Part shown: positions 42,094-56,056 of the stretch, piece by piece
How the letters are laid out: each line of letters starts with the position of its first letter
Position numbering within the stretch: the stretch's first letter is position 1
From: Shimia sp051201625
GTDB taxonomy: Bacteria > Pseudomonadota > Alphaproteobacteria > Rhodobacterales > Rhodobacteraceae
NCBI RefSeq assembly: GCF_051201625.1
Contig: NZ_CP179203.1
Coordinates: 4,030,001 to 4,094,000 of the forward strand
Direction: 5' to 3'
DNA: 64,000 bases
Made by a program: the position numbers and the translations under genes
The notes under the pieces: model-generated
Seen by the model: only the letters and a program-made list of their open reading frames with translations
What the model was told of the DNA's origin: nothing
Database searches by the model: none

Positions 42094-43956
42094 TTATTGT
42101 TTGGCTAACTGCTGACATAATTCCTCTCGCAGAAAACACCTTACGATAGATTTCTCCACGCCTGCACCTCGATACATGGCATGCAAAAACCGATGCGCAG
42201 TCACCGGATCACTCATGAAGGGGGACTGCCTCGAGTCGGCATCCTGATCCCCTGTCGCCGCTTTGTAGATAACTTTGTCCTCTTTGATGGTTACCATCAC
42301 GCGTAGCTGGTCCAAAGTATCTGGATCAACGGCTGTTGGGTCGTCTGAAAGAAGTACAAAATCAGCCAACTTTCCAACCTCGATTGATCCTTTGTCTTCC
42401 TCTTCAAAGTGTTGCCAAGCAGGCCAGATGGTCATCGCTTTTAGTGCAGTATTAACATCAACGCGTTGGTTTGGCCCAAGTATATCTCCCGATCGGGTCC
42501 GCCGAGTTACGGTTGCGTCCAAGATTCGCATACTGTCGGGGAAAGCAACAGGCGCGTCATGATGCGACCCAAACATCATCCCACGCTTTCGAACCCAGCC
42601 CGTAGGAGATATATTATCTGCATTTATCGGTCCAACAGTGTGTTCCCGGTGCCAGTCACCCCAGTAGAATGTATGCATCGGGAACAGAGACGGGAATACG
42701 CCTAGTTCTTGCATACGGTCGACCTGGTCTTCGCGTAGAAACTGGCCGTGAATCAGAACTGGCCGATTTCCGGGGTCACCGAATTCACTTTGTGCCGCCC
42801 CCAATGCGGCGATCAACATGTCTGATGCCCCTTCTCCATTTGCGTGTGTAATAACTTGGAAGCCATTTTCGTAACACCAGTTTACAGCGTCTTGAACCTG
42901 AGCCATCGTTACGGCAGCGTATCCTGCGTAACCAGCCGGATATTCTCCGACAGGGTTGAAATATGGCCGGTCACGCAACGCAGTAAAACCCTGCGGTGAT
43001 CCATCGATTGTAAGCTTACACCCTCCCACACGAATACCGTCCTCGTAGTTTAACGATACATTTTCACCAATGTAATCTCGTGACTCGAGGACATCTGGAT
43101 ACGCTACGACATCAATTGGGATTTTGCCCTCTTTTGCCATTTTTTTCAGTGTTTCAACACTTGCGCCTGATGATCTTCCATCCTGTCCGGTGGTGTAGCC
43201 AAAACGTGCCCAAAGCTCCGATCCGGCAACTGCAAATGCCGCAAATGCTTCAGGCCCAAGGTCGGCTAAAACTGGAACGAGTGCTGCAAAAAAAGCGTAT
43301 TCTTCTAACACACCATTTGGTGCACCGTCTGCGTCCCGCCTAATTACCCCACCGGCAGGATCAGGGGTTTCCCGATTATAATCCACCATTTCCAGCAATT
43401 TCGAGTTTGCGACTGCAAGATGTCCTGACTGATGAACGATAATGATTGGAAATACAGTGGAAATTTCGTCGAGTTCATCTCGCGTTGGATGGCGTAATTC
43501 TGCGAGTTGCGCGTTGTCGTATCCAAAACCAATAATTACTCCAGCCTGCTCGACCGCTTCCTGATTAGCGTTAACCCACTCGCGGAGTACCTCTTTGAGG
43601 CTAGCAATATCCGTGACGTCACCGTCGGGTGGAGAAAGCAGATTAGCAGACAATGCCTGAAGACCTCCAAACACCACATGCCCATGGCTGTCCACAAAGC
43701 CCGGGAGCATTGTTCGACCATCAAGATCGAATAACTCAGTCCCGTCACCTTTGAGCGAGAGGATATCTGAAAGGTCACCAACCGCTAGAATTCGACCATT
43801 CCCGACGGCAATAGCTTCGGCGACCTTTTGTGTATCATTAATTGTTAGAATGGGTCCACCTGAATAGATCGTATCGGCAAACTCCTGAGCAGTTGCCGAG
43901 CAATTCATCAAAAAAAAGTAGAACGCGACCCTTCTCAATTGAGACAAATAAAACAT
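42094..43956 (-). CDS. Amidohydrolase family protein (YtcJ-like)
   Basis: A 620-residue metal-dependent hydrolase. FADTIYSGGPILTINDTQKVAEAIAVGNGRILAVGD is the usual N-terminal beta-sandwich (quoted core NGRILAVGD), then the metal motif LPGFVDSHGHVVFGG near residue 80, QVITHANGEGASDMLIAA near 375 and MMFGSHHDAPVAFPD near 470, with the C-terminal IEVGKLADFVLLSDDP. Residues 1-23 (FYLSQLRRVAFYFFLMNCSA) look like a signal peptide or lipoprotein-like leader, which suggests export. The start is uncertain: the frame is open another 49 codons upstream without a ribosome site. Substrate unknown. Confidence 0.85.
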   Translation of the reverse strand: MFYLSQLRRVAFYFFLMNCSATAQEFADTIYSGGPILTINDTQKVAEAIAVGNGRILAVGDLSDILSLKGDGTELFDLDGRTMLPGFVDSHGHVVFGGLQALSANLLSPPDGDVTDIASLKEVLREWVNANQEAVEQAGVIIGFGYDNAQLAELRHPTRDELDEISTVFPIIIVHQSGHLAVANSKLLEMVDYNRETPDPAGGVIRRDADGAPNGVLEEYAFFAALVPVLADLGPEAFAAFAVAGSELWARFGYTTGQDGRSSGASVETLKKMAKEGKIPIDVVAYPDVLESRDYIGENVSLNYEDGIRVGGCKLTIDGSPQGFTALRDRPYFNPVGEYPAGYAGYAAVTMAQVQDAVNWCYENGFQVITHANGEGASDMLIAALGAAQSEFGDPGNRPVLIHGQFLREDQVDRMQELGVFPSLFPMHTFYWGDWHREHTVGPINADNISPTGWVRKRGMMFGSHHDAPVAFPDSMRILDATVTRRTRSGDILGPNQRVDVNTALKAMTIWPAWQHFEEEDKGSIEVGKLADFVLLSDDPTAVDPDTLDQLRVMVTIKEDKVIYKAATGDQDADSRQSPFMSDPVTAHRFLHAMYRGAGVEKSIVRCFLREELCQQLAKQ

Positions 43957-44319
43957 TATAAATACCAATTCAAAAAATTCTAAAAATATATCTACTTGAT
44001 ACCACAGATCATCATCCCAGCAAATGCCAAGATGAACAGATTGATGTAATACAAACGAAAATCTAATCTTTCTGTGGTACCTGACATCTCTCTCGTCACA
44101 CATTACGTCAAATTTAACACTTCTTTTTGAGTATATCTAAAGTGTCACCTGCTATCTTGAACTCCGCAACAGCCAAGCTCCAGCAAATGCCGCCTCACAG
44201 TAGTGTAAAACTCAGTCTAAAAACATTAAAAATACTTGCGATTAGTGATCGCCAAAGGCATTCCTAAACAACGGACACCAATCAGTTTCTGCTCATGTGT
44301 TTGTTACGTTATGAAGGTT
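43957..44319. other. Intergenic region between amidohydrolase and outer-membrane protein genes
   Basis: About 360 bases, the right half AT-rich. It holds the promoter of the amidohydrolase gene and perhaps the 5' coding extension mentioned there. No RNA gene or terminator is evident. Confidence 0.4.
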
Positions 44320-45942
44320 TTACCAAAATTTTCGCAAATTAAAGGATTTGGTCAAACCAATTGAAAAGCGTGTATCATTTTGGGCAATCATGGTCCCAAG
44401 TCCGTAACGGCCAATAGAGTTTGTCGCTGAAAAATCAACGCTCATACCAGCGCCATCCAAATAGTACCGCGCACCAACCGCCCAAACAAGCGGACGGCCG
44501 TCAGATATTGGCGTGACTTCTCCCATCAGTTGCAGCCCATCTAAAAATTCGAAATTTGCTCCAAGCCCTAGACCCCCAATCCTATTACTTCCGAAGGCTA
44601 AAAATTTAGGTTCTGCCTGAAAAGTGAGCTGATTATCAATATCATAGCTAGCCGGAGCCGCAACATAGAGCACACCATAATCTCGCTCTACAGTATCGCG
44701 GCCACCGAGAACTCTGAGTGATAGAGAGAATGGGTTACCATTATTTTGATCCATGACACGGATCCTTCCACCACCCATCCACCGAGCAGAATTCGGTGTT
44801 GGATCGTCTGAAGTTGTTATTGAACCATCGTTAGAATAATCCTCAATTATACCTTCAACCTGAAAGTCACGGTCCAAAGCAATTGCACCTCCAATCGCAA
44901 AATTTCCAGACGTGCCCACAGAGCTCAAAAGCCTAAGTGTTCCAGGTTCAAGAATACCAGCAGTACCAACCGTGAAGCCGTCTTGCTGGAGTTGCATCAT
45001 ACGTGGCGTAGTAACCGCAAGTGGTGTTGGGCGATAAGTACTGTTCAAGTTTTTTCCCGGAGTGTACAGCACTCGAAGACCCCAAAGTGGTTCATCTCCA
45101 TTCGGATAGAATGTCAGGATACTGCTTGCGGGCGTGACCCCAACACCGTTTGTCACGTAAGCTTCCAGAGCAACCTTCGGAGTAAACGCGTATCGTGCAC
45201 CAGCCGTGTAGACAAGCTCTTTGGTAATCTCTCTGTTCGAGTTGATCGTGTTGCCACCACTTAGGGGCGCGTTTAATTGGGTAAAAACCTGAAAACGCTC
45301 TGAAGCCGCCCAAGTGACGCCAGTGCCGAGGCTCGCGACTGTTCCATAATAGGCAATACCGTTCAGCTGATCAGGAAAAATGGATACACCGGGGGTCAAG
45401 TGAAGCTGCAATCTTGGCGCAATTCTGTAGGTCAGCGGCGTGTGAAAAGAACCAATTAAATTATCGGCATTAGACCTATCTGTACCAAAGGTTGCAGTCC
45501 GGAATTGTAGCATCTCCAAAGAGACCTGCGCTGCAACCTGCAAGCGTGGCGTGTTTACAAATCGATACTTTGCGTTGACCCCAAAATCATAAAATCGTGT
45601 CGGGGGGCGTAGGTTTAAGATTGGTTTTTCGAGAGTATCCTCAATAACTTGTGACGAGAAACCCAATTGAAAATCATCGGTTACCGCATAATCAAGCCCC
45701 CAGTAGTAAAGCTGGCTTCCGGTGCCAGAACCACTTCCAATGGTCTGATGGGTGCCCGCTTTTAGCATTAATGTTCGGGCTGGCAGAGTTTGTCCAGTTT
45801 CAAAATTGACTTGCCGGGGACCCAGGCTTTCTAGGGGTGTTTGGGCAAATAACAGTGACGACGACAGCGTCAGAGCAGCTACAGCTAGATATGTTCCAAG
45901 AAAAAAGGAAGGAAGTCGATTTGAAAGAGAGCATTTAACCAA
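44320..45942 (-). CDS. Predicted outer-membrane beta-barrel protein of unknown function
   Basis: A 540-residue exported protein. The signal peptide is residues 1-34 (LAVAALTLSSSLLFAQ at its end). The mature part alternates short amphipathic strands ending in aromatic residues: YYWGLDYAVTDDFQLGFSSQ, FYDFGVNAKYRF, LVYTAGARYAFTPKVALEAY, and closes GLTKSFNLRKFW with a terminal aromatic, as in outer-membrane barrels. Periodic turns with Asp, Asn and Gly support about 20 or more strands. There is no ATG at the right place; TTG at 45942 gives the signal peptide, with a GAAAGA site before it. I do not recognise a family. Transcribed alone. Confidence 0.65.
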   Translation of the reverse strand: MVKCSLSNRLPSFFLGTYLAVAALTLSSSLLFAQTPLESLGPRQVNFETGQTLPARTLMLKAGTHQTIGSGSGTGSQLYYWGLDYAVTDDFQLGFSSQVIEDTLEKPILNLRPPTRFYDFGVNAKYRFVNTPRLQVAAQVSLEMLQFRTATFGTDRSNADNLIGSFHTPLTYRIAPRLQLHLTPGVSIFPDQLNGIAYYGTVASLGTGVTWAASERFQVFTQLNAPLSGGNTINSNREITKELVYTAGARYAFTPKVALEAYVTNGVGVTPASSILTFYPNGDEPLWGLRVLYTPGKNLNSTYRPTPLAVTTPRMMQLQQDGFTVGTAGILEPGTLRLLSSVGTSGNFAIGGAIALDRDFQVEGIIEDYSNDGSITTSDDPTPNSARWMGGGRIRVMDQNNGNPFSLSLRVLGGRDTVERDYGVLYVAAPASYDIDNQLTFQAEPKFLAFGSNRIGGLGLGANFEFLDGLQLMGEVTPISDGRPLVWAVGARYYLDGAGMSVDFSATNSIGRYGLGTMIAQNDTRFSIGLTKSFNLRKFW

Positions 45943-46295
45943 TTTTATCTTTCAAATTCAAAAAAAAATCCACGTAGTGCTGTCTGATAACAATTACTTG
46001 TGTCCTCAGCCACACTTGATATTTCACATCTTCTATTTTTCATGTTGAAAATTAGAAGATGGTTGCGAGAAAGCATCAATCAGAGCGGTCTGGGATAGCG
46101 AAAAGTTTAATTTTAAAGCACTCCTAAACGAAACCTCTAGTTCGATTACATTCTCGATAATGCGTGACGGGTTGAGCAGTTGCGAAGAATTAAGAGGGAG
46201 TTTATGCTTTGGCTTTCAATCATTCGAACGATTGGAAAAATATCTTAATTACAACCAACTTGTCGCAGAGACCTGAGCAAAATATTTAGCACCTA
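45943..46295. other. Intergenic region before the PhyH dioxygenase gene
   Basis: About 350 AT-rich bases with divergent promoters presumably present for the outer-membrane protein and the dioxygenase. No motif stands out except A-tracts near 45960. Confidence 0.4.
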
Positions 46296-47057
46296 ATGAT
46301 TAATACAACCTTAAGTACAGAACAAATTTCAGCGTTCAACCGCGATGGATTTCTACACGTCCCAGCATTTTTTACACAGCGCGAAATTACTGAAATCAGT
46401 ACATGGACTGATGAACTTTCGTTGGCACCCGAAATAATCGGTAAAGACTGGAAATATTTTGAGGAAAGTGCCCTCGACCGCACACGTATTTTGTGCAGAA
46501 TTGAAAATTTCGCACCGGTGCATCAACACTTTGATGCGCTGATGCGTGGTGGCCAAATGCAAACTGCGGTGTCAGATCTTTTTGGTGAAGAAGCAGTTCT
46601 CTTCAAAGATAAAATAAACTTTAAAATGCCCGGAGGTAACGGGTTTTCGGCACATCAAGACGTTCAAGCGGGCTGGGACGTCTACGCTCCACTGCATATC
46701 ACCGCGATGATTTCAATCGATGCTACAACTGTGGAAAATGGTAGCTTGGAAATGTTACCAGGCCAGCATGACAAGGGATTAATTGGCAAAAAATGGGAGC
46801 CGCTTACCGAGGTGGACACAAAGCATGCACCTTATGTTCCAGTACACTGTAATAGTGGCGATGCCGTTTTCTTTGATAGTTATGCACCCCATAAATCCGG
46901 TCCCAACAGCACCGATAGTGCGAGGCGAGTTTTGTACGTCACTTACAATGCCAATTCGTCAGGCGACCATCGTGTTAGGTACTACGAAGACAAACATAAA
47001 AGCTATCCGCCCGACATCGAACGTGATCAAGCCAAGGATTATTCCTACAAAGTGTAG
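46296..47057 (+). CDS. Phytanoyl-CoA dioxygenase (PhyH) family protein
   Basis: A 253-residue Fe(II)/2-oxoglutarate oxygenase. LSTEQISAFNRDGFLHVPAFF is the family start; the metal-binding triad is seen as HQD in NGFSAHQDVQAGWD near residue 116 and the distal histidine in FFDSYAPHKSGPN near 197, with the arginine for 2-oxoglutarate in SARRVLYVTYN near 210. SLEMLPGQHDKG is also typical. The pattern DVQAGWDVYAPLHITAMISID is close to phosphonate hydroxylases such as PhnY*/TmpA, but no phnZ-type partner is adjacent, so the substrate is left open. Confidence 0.85.
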   Translation: MINTTLSTEQISAFNRDGFLHVPAFFTQREITEISTWTDELSLAPEIIGKDWKYFEESALDRTRILCRIENFAPVHQHFDALMRGGQMQTAVSDLFGEEAVLFKDKINFKMPGGNGFSAHQDVQAGWDVYAPLHITAMISIDATTVENGSLEMLPGQHDKGLIGKKWEPLTEVDTKHAPYVPVHCNSGDAVFFDSYAPHKSGPNSTDSARRVLYVTYNANSSGDHRVRYYEDKHKSYPPDIERDQAKDYSYKV

Positions 47058-47343
47058 ACGACCGACTGAATATGAGTTGAACTCAATTAGCAATCAGTGT
47101 TTTTGCAAATCTTGAACTGTGTGGAAAACAAAACGGCCTAAACTTAATTTTCGAAAAGTGGTTCTTGCAGAGAATGGTGTCTTAAATTGCATAAACAGAT
47201 TTGTCCCACCTGCTCGGGCTAGATTAATTTCATCCCAGTGCTTTACAGAGAACTAGTATCCGCGTCTTTTCCCGGCGATATGTATATGATTGTGTTGTAT
47301 ATTTTTGAGTATCGGATTGAGAGATATCTAAGCGGTTTACTAG

Positions 47344-47458
47344 GTTTGGCGATGACCTACTCTCCCACACCTTAAGATGCAGTACCATCGGCGCAACGGT
47401 GCTTAACGGCCGGGTTCGGGATGGGACCGGGTGTTTCACTCGCGCTATGATCACCAAA
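47344..47458 (-). rRNA. rrf: 5S ribosomal RNA
   Basis: About 115 bases. The complement runs from GTTTGGTGATCATAGCGCG through CCCGGTCCCATCCCGAACCC to a 3' end GGTCATCGCCAAAC that pairs with the 5' end. It is the last product of the rRNA operon, about 155 bases after 23S. No initiator tRNA gene follows, although one is frequent in related operons. Confidence 0.95.
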
Positions 47459-47612
47459 CCAAGTAAACGGCTTAGTTTTTTGCCCTTATTAGTCCGGTTT
47501 ACACCGGGGGCGTGTTGTCCAAGTCAGGTATATGCTCTCTCTCGCTTGTTGGCGTTTGAGTAGCACTAACGTGTTGTAGTGTATGACTTATTTGGTACCA
47601 GTCTGTCTTTTA

Positions 47613-50455
<2,843 letters not shown>

Positions 50456-50918
50456 AAAAAGAAAGACTTACGTCAATCACGACACACTAGCTGGCAAGCA
50501 ATGTGTCCTTCTTCTGAACCAAAAGTCATACATATTTCCCGCTCTTCATCCTGGAACCCACGCTGCCGATGTCGGTCGGCCCCACGTGGAGGATAAAGAA
50601 CTTTTTGCACAATCTCTCGATCGTGCGGGTTAGTGTACTTGACTTGGACAACTCTGTTCGTTTCAGCAGGCAGACACATGGGCGGTCGAGGAAACAACCA
50701 CGTCATATGCTCGCTTTAGACCCCATCAATGTGGATTGCCCAAAGCACCAAACTGAGATCATCCCCTTACTTAGGGCGATCAAACAGTGTTGATATTTGT
50801 ATCTCTCTAAACGATGTCAGTTAATGTGTCCCAAAGGCTCGCGCCTAAAAAAGGACAAGTCGTCCAATCGGACGATTAAACACTGCGTGCAGTGCTTAAC
50901 GATCTGATCGAAGTTTGT

Positions 50919-50994
50919 TGGTGGAGCCTAGCGGGATCGAACCGCTGACCTCCTGAATGCAAATCAGGCGCTCTCCCAGCTGAGCTAAGGCCCC
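50919..50994 (-). tRNA. tRNA-Ala (anticodon TGC)
   Basis: 76 bases including encoded CCA. The complement begins GGGGCCTTAGCTCAGCTGGG, has anticodon TGC in CTGATTTGCATTCAG and a T-arm GGTTCGATCCCGC. It lies between 23S and tRNA-Ile, the usual place. Confidence 0.98.
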
Positions 50995-51182
50995 AAGCGC
51001 TCTTGCATAAGCAAAACGCGTCGCCCGGCAATTAAACTCATAAGTAAAATCTGCCAAGATTGTTGGTCACGTGGCCTGCTCCCGAGGACCGCTCCCGCAA
51101 TACCGTGCAACAGCAAAGTATCCTGACGCTTTCCACTAAGAAGCGCCGCCGTTCCTGACACTCTAAAAATAAAGTGCAAGTT

Positions 51183-51259
<77 letters not shown>

Positions 51260-51391
51260 AGACAGGCCGGCAGGCCTGATGTGTTCCTGAAGAGATATGA
51301 GGACGGCCTGGCTCGTCTGATGTAGATCGGCAAAGGTACCGATCTGTTGCTAAGTGATTGACGTGAAAGACAAGTCTTTCAAACTACAATC

Positions 51392-52863
<1,472 letters not shown>

Positions 52864-52943
52864 AAACGCTGTTACCAGCGTGTCCTTGACGTTCGAACCT
52901 CTGCACATACTGTGTCCCGACCAGGCATGGCCGGGAACTTATC

Positions 52944-52970
52944 GGTCTAACCATAAGGTCAGACCTTTTT
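52944..52970 (+). terminator. Terminator-like hairpin in plus orientation inside the rrn leader
   Basis: GGTCTAACC at 52944-52952 pairs with GGTCAGACC at 52957-52965 (one mismatch, loop of four) and is followed by five T on the plus strand. The orientation is opposite to the rRNA operon, so it would stop antisense transcription. Confidence 0.45.
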
Positions 52971-53315
52971 CTCTGTTTGTGACATCAGTACCAAAAGATA
53001 CCGAAAGCCGACAAACAGTGAAGCTGACTATCCATCATCGGATCACACGTAATGCATCATCCTAGGTAGTTGATATATGTGCAGTTGTTTGTTCATCGAA
53101 ATGAACCAAACCGCCCACATATCTCTTCAGTGTCTTCAATTGTCAAATAACGTGGAGGTCCATGACCCCCGAGACAAAATTAACCGGAAGCGCCCAATTA
53201 CTCTTGGCGCAACCCGCGTCAGATACCTCAAAAATTTTCGCCTCGCTTCGCTCCCAGTCCAAAAACCTTCGCTCATCAAGACTTCCAGCAACAATTCGCG
53301 TCGCCGGTGAAGGGC

Positions 53316-53344
53316 GTTCTAAAGTTACTAGACCAACCCTGCAA
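53316..53344 (-). promoter_or_regulatory. Predicted rRNA operon promoter
   Basis: On minus, TTGCAG (-35, 53339-53344) and TAGAAC (-10, 53316-53321) are separated by 17 bases, with an A/T-rich upstream stretch. It lies about 450 bases before mature 16S, as usual for a long leader. Assignment is by pattern only. Confidence 0.5.
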
Positions 53345-53673
53345 GTGCTTTTTTATAAAAATGTCATTTTTTTCATCTTTTTATAAATTTTTAATTTAAA
53401 ACAATTGTTTAGTACAAAAAATTTTCAGGGTTAATGAAGGTTTACAAGAAAGTGTTGTTCGATTTTGGCCGTCGAAAACACACTTCTAATATTATCCACG
53501 AAATTGCGACTGATTTTGCTCTAGATCCTCACGCCGAGTCGAACAGAATCTCGACGATGTCAAATCAAACAGTAATTATCTGGCACTACCTCCATTGGAG
53601 TTTAAAACTGCCGATTAATTTCTTTGAGCATCACAAATTAATTCCACGCCACCAAATGACGGTCCACAACATC

Positions 53674-54315
53674 TTAAATCCGAACACGACGGTGGCGGGG
53701 GACAATGCGTAATGTTAATAAAGTCAAAACCAGCACCATGTAGATCAGTGGCTCAACCTGAAACCCTTTAACTAACATAACGAAATGCATCGCACCGAGA
53801 ACTGCGGCCAAGTAGGCAAGCTTGTGCAGTGAGTTCCAATGTCGCCCCAAGCGACGCACAGATAAATTGTTCGATGTTACGGCGAGCGGCACTAGCAGGC
53901 AAAAACCAACTATTCCAATTGTGATGTATGGGCGTTTCAAAATATCTGCCCATACTTGGGAAAAAATTTGAACATCCAATACTAGCCAAACCAGAAGGTG
54001 GAGGCATACAAAAGTGAACGCGATAAGACCGATAGCTCGGCGGAATTTAATCAAGTTTAATCCTGTTAAACGGCGCAGAGGTGTGACGCTTAAACTGAGT
54101 ATTAATACCTGCAGACTCCGGCGTCCTAGGTTGTGCTCGAGCGACTTCACTGGATCCACACCCAAAGCGCCTGAGACAGCCTGGTAAAGCATGAGCATGA
54201 GATACAACAACGTTACGACATAAAGTGGCCAATCCGGCAGTTTGCGTAACGCTCGGTTGACGGATTCAATTGTGCTTGTCACTTGCGACACCGCATTGAA
54301 TGGGTCCAGTAGCAC
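53674..54315 (-). CDS. msrQ: Protein-methionine-sulfoxide reductase heme-binding subunit MsrQ
   Basis: A 213-residue membrane protein with about six helices. LRKLPDWPLYVVTLLYL, GALGVDPVKSLEHNLGRRSL and LSVTPLRRLTGL are characteristic of MsrQ (YedZ), as are haem-ligand histidines in VCLHLLVW near residue 108 and HWNSLHKLAYLAA near 157. MsrQ passes electrons from the quinone pool or FMN reductase to MsrP. The listed start is GTG at 54315; a GTG 11 codons further in is possible. It follows msrP with a small frame in between. Confidence 0.9.
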   Translation of the reverse strand: MLLDPFNAVSQVTSTIESVNRALRKLPDWPLYVVTLLYLMLMLYQAVSGALGVDPVKSLEHNLGRRSLQVLILSLSVTPLRRLTGLNLIKFRRAIGLIAFTFVCLHLLVWLVLDVQIFSQVWADILKRPYITIGIVGFCLLVPLAVTSNNLSVRRLGRHWNSLHKLAYLAAVLGAMHFVMLVKGFQVEPLIYMVLVLTLLTLRIVPRHRRVRI

Positions 54316-54499
54316 CGGTAAGCCGCTGTTTCAAAATAGCGACAGCATGCGTCACTTGCACATAGATCGCGCTGAGGGGATGCCCAAAATTAACCCAAAA
54401 CATTTTTAATAACCAATTTCGATGCAAAGCATGTTTTTCATGCACGTCGAACCGAAAGGTTTCACCGATAAAATCGGTCATCTTGCTAGATTGAAACAT
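54266..54499 (-). CDS. Small hypothetical protein between msrP and msrQ
   Basis: A 77-residue frame with a good ribosome site (GCCGGAG six bases before ATG at 54499) in the 220-base space between msrP and msrQ. The sequence has a hydrophobic stretch, NFGHPLSAIYVQVTHAVAIL, after a basic, histidine-containing segment. It overlaps the msrQ start by 50 bases. I recognise no family. Its location and ribosome site support translation; the gene could be an unrecognised accessory to MsrPQ. Confidence 0.45.
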   Translation of the reverse strand: MFQSSKMTDFIGETFRFDVHEKHALHRNWLLKMFWVNFGHPLSAIYVQVTHAVAILKQRLTGATGPIQCGVASDKHN

Positions 54500-54537
54500 A
54501 GAAAACTCCGGCGGTTACAACTACCATAATCAAAGGT

Positions 54538-55440
54538 TTAAAAGTTTTTTCTCAAGTCCATGCCTTCATAAAGTGACGCCACCTCCTTTTCATAGCCGTT
54601 GAACATCAATGTTGGCTTGCGTTTAGCAAACAAACCACCTCCTATTGGACGTTCCGACGATTGGCTCCAGCGTGGATGATCAACCGAAGGGTTGACATTG
54701 CTGTAAAACTTATATTCCCGCGCGTTAGCCGTATTCCAGCTTGTCGTCGGCTCTTGATCCGTCAAAGTGATTCGAACCACAGATTTGATCGACTTGAAAC
54801 CGTATTTCCATGGCACGACTAATCGCAACGGCGCGCCATTCTGGTTAGGAATGGTTTTGCCATAGATGCCACTCGCCATAATCGTCAATGGATGCATAGC
54901 TTCATCCAATCTCAAACCCTCAACGTAAGGCCACTTAATGGTTTGATACTTCTGGCCCGGCATTTCTTCAGGTCGGAAAAGTGTCTCCATCGCCACGTAT
55001 TTGGCGTCAGCCTGAACGCCAACCAAATCCAACAAGTCCTTGAGCTCAAAACCGTTCCAAGGAACCACCATTGACCAAGCTTCAACGCAGCGAAATCGAT
55101 AGATGCGCTCTTCAATCGTCATCTTCGACATAATGTCCGCCACGTTGTAATCACCCGGCCGGTCGACCATCCCATCAATGGTAATAGTCCAAGGACTCGT
55201 GGACAGCATATGAGAATGCTTAGCCGGGTCACTCTTGTCCGTGCCAAACTCGTAAAAGTTGTTGTATTGAGTGATTACCTCCCAATCTGATGGTACCAAC
55301 TCGACCTTGGCCTTTGCGGGCGCCGCAAGCCCCGCGAGGCCGAGACCGGCCAGCCCCGCCATGATCTGACGACGATTTAGAAATGCCGACTTTGGTGTGA
55401 TATCGGCGTACGTAAGGTCATTAGTCCAGCGATGAGCCAT
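54538..55440 (-). CDS. msrP: Protein-methionine-sulfoxide reductase catalytic subunit MsrP
   Basis: A 300-residue periplasmic molybdoenzyme. A Tat signal is seen as NRRQIMAGLAGLGLAGLAAP near residues 22-41. The sulfite-oxidase fold core includes RFRCVEAWSMVVPWNGFEL near 118, with the molybdenum-ligand cysteine in RCVEAWS, followed by RLVVPWKYGFKSIKSVVRI near 206. It reduces oxidised methionine in periplasmic proteins with electrons from MsrQ. Tat export matches cofactor loading in the cytoplasm. It is the first gene of the msrPQ unit. Confidence 0.95.
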   Translation of the reverse strand: MAHRWTNDLTYADITPKSAFLNRRQIMAGLAGLGLAGLAAPAKAKVELVPSDWEVITQYNNFYEFGTDKSDPAKHSHMLSTSPWTITIDGMVDRPGDYNVADIMSKMTIEERIYRFRCVEAWSMVVPWNGFELKDLLDLVGVQADAKYVAMETLFRPEEMPGQKYQTIKWPYVEGLRLDEAMHPLTIMASGIYGKTIPNQNGAPLRLVVPWKYGFKSIKSVVRITLTDQEPTTSWNTANAREYKFYSNVNPSVDHPRWSQSSERPIGGGLFAKRKPTLMFNGYEKEVASLYEGMDLRKNF

Positions 55441-56056
55441 CGAATTCTCCTCATATTCGCTATTGTTTAAATCAAATTGGACCTAGCTGGCCAAACACGT
55501 CACCTCACGATGACGTGGCCAAAGTGAAATGTGGGAGGTTTTATCCATTAACCGTGAACACGAGTTTGGAACATTAACCTCAACTGGGCGTTTGCGCAGC
55601 TAGCATCAATCTAAAATGCCACGAGAGAATGAGATACCTTCCGCCTTCTTTATCATAGCCTCAATTTATCCCGCGTCACTTTTTGATTTTGACCTTTACG
55701 AAGAATTTTTTAAAATTCAGATCATGCACAGTGATTTCGTTGCGACCAATGGGCCGCAGAATTTTGATTGTTCGCTTACCAAGCTCGTGCCCCACAAAAA
55801 CGCCCTCATCAACAATAAGTTCCCTGAATCAACAGTTTTCATAAAGATTATGTCTAGAATTTTGTACTAGATAACTTGTCAAGATCACGAGTAAGAACCG
55901 TTTTTGGAGGGATATGGCGCTAATGCAACTGGTCTTAGACATAATCATTCGGTGTCCCTAGTCTCGCTTAAAGTTGAGAGCTGAGCGTAGTTGGTCACAT
56001 GATAGAATCCAACTTTAAGAATGATCGCAGAGATCATCCAAAAGGGGTCGTGAGCC
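55441..56056. other. Intergenic region between msrP and BCCT transporter gene
   Basis: About 615 bases. It contains the divergent promoters and an 84-codon plus-strand frame at 55616 with no ribosome site and no family resemblance. I see no RNA gene. Confidence 0.45.

Larger units (their letters stand above)
52864..53673. promoter_or_regulatory. rRNA operon leader and promoter region
   Basis: About 800 bases upstream of 16S. The part to 53315 is the transcribed leader; the part beyond 53345 is very AT-rich and may work as an upstream activating (UP) element. A 92-codon frame at 53434 on plus has no family match and overlaps the AT-rich zone; I do not count it as a gene. Confidence 0.55.

Noticed and set aside
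50860..50894. Two short hairpins in the 23S-tRNA spacer (TCGTCC/GGACGA and CACTGC/GCAGTG)
   Set aside because: Short stems expected in a processed rRNA spacer; no T-run, no evidence of independent function.
53434..53712. Plus-strand frame of 92 codons upstream of the rrn promoter
   Set aside because: Overlaps the 3' end of msrQ on the other strand, no ribosome site, no family match.
55616..55870. Plus-strand frame of 84 codons between msrP and the BCCT gene
   Set aside because: No ribosome site and no recognisable features; AT-rich region with chance openness.
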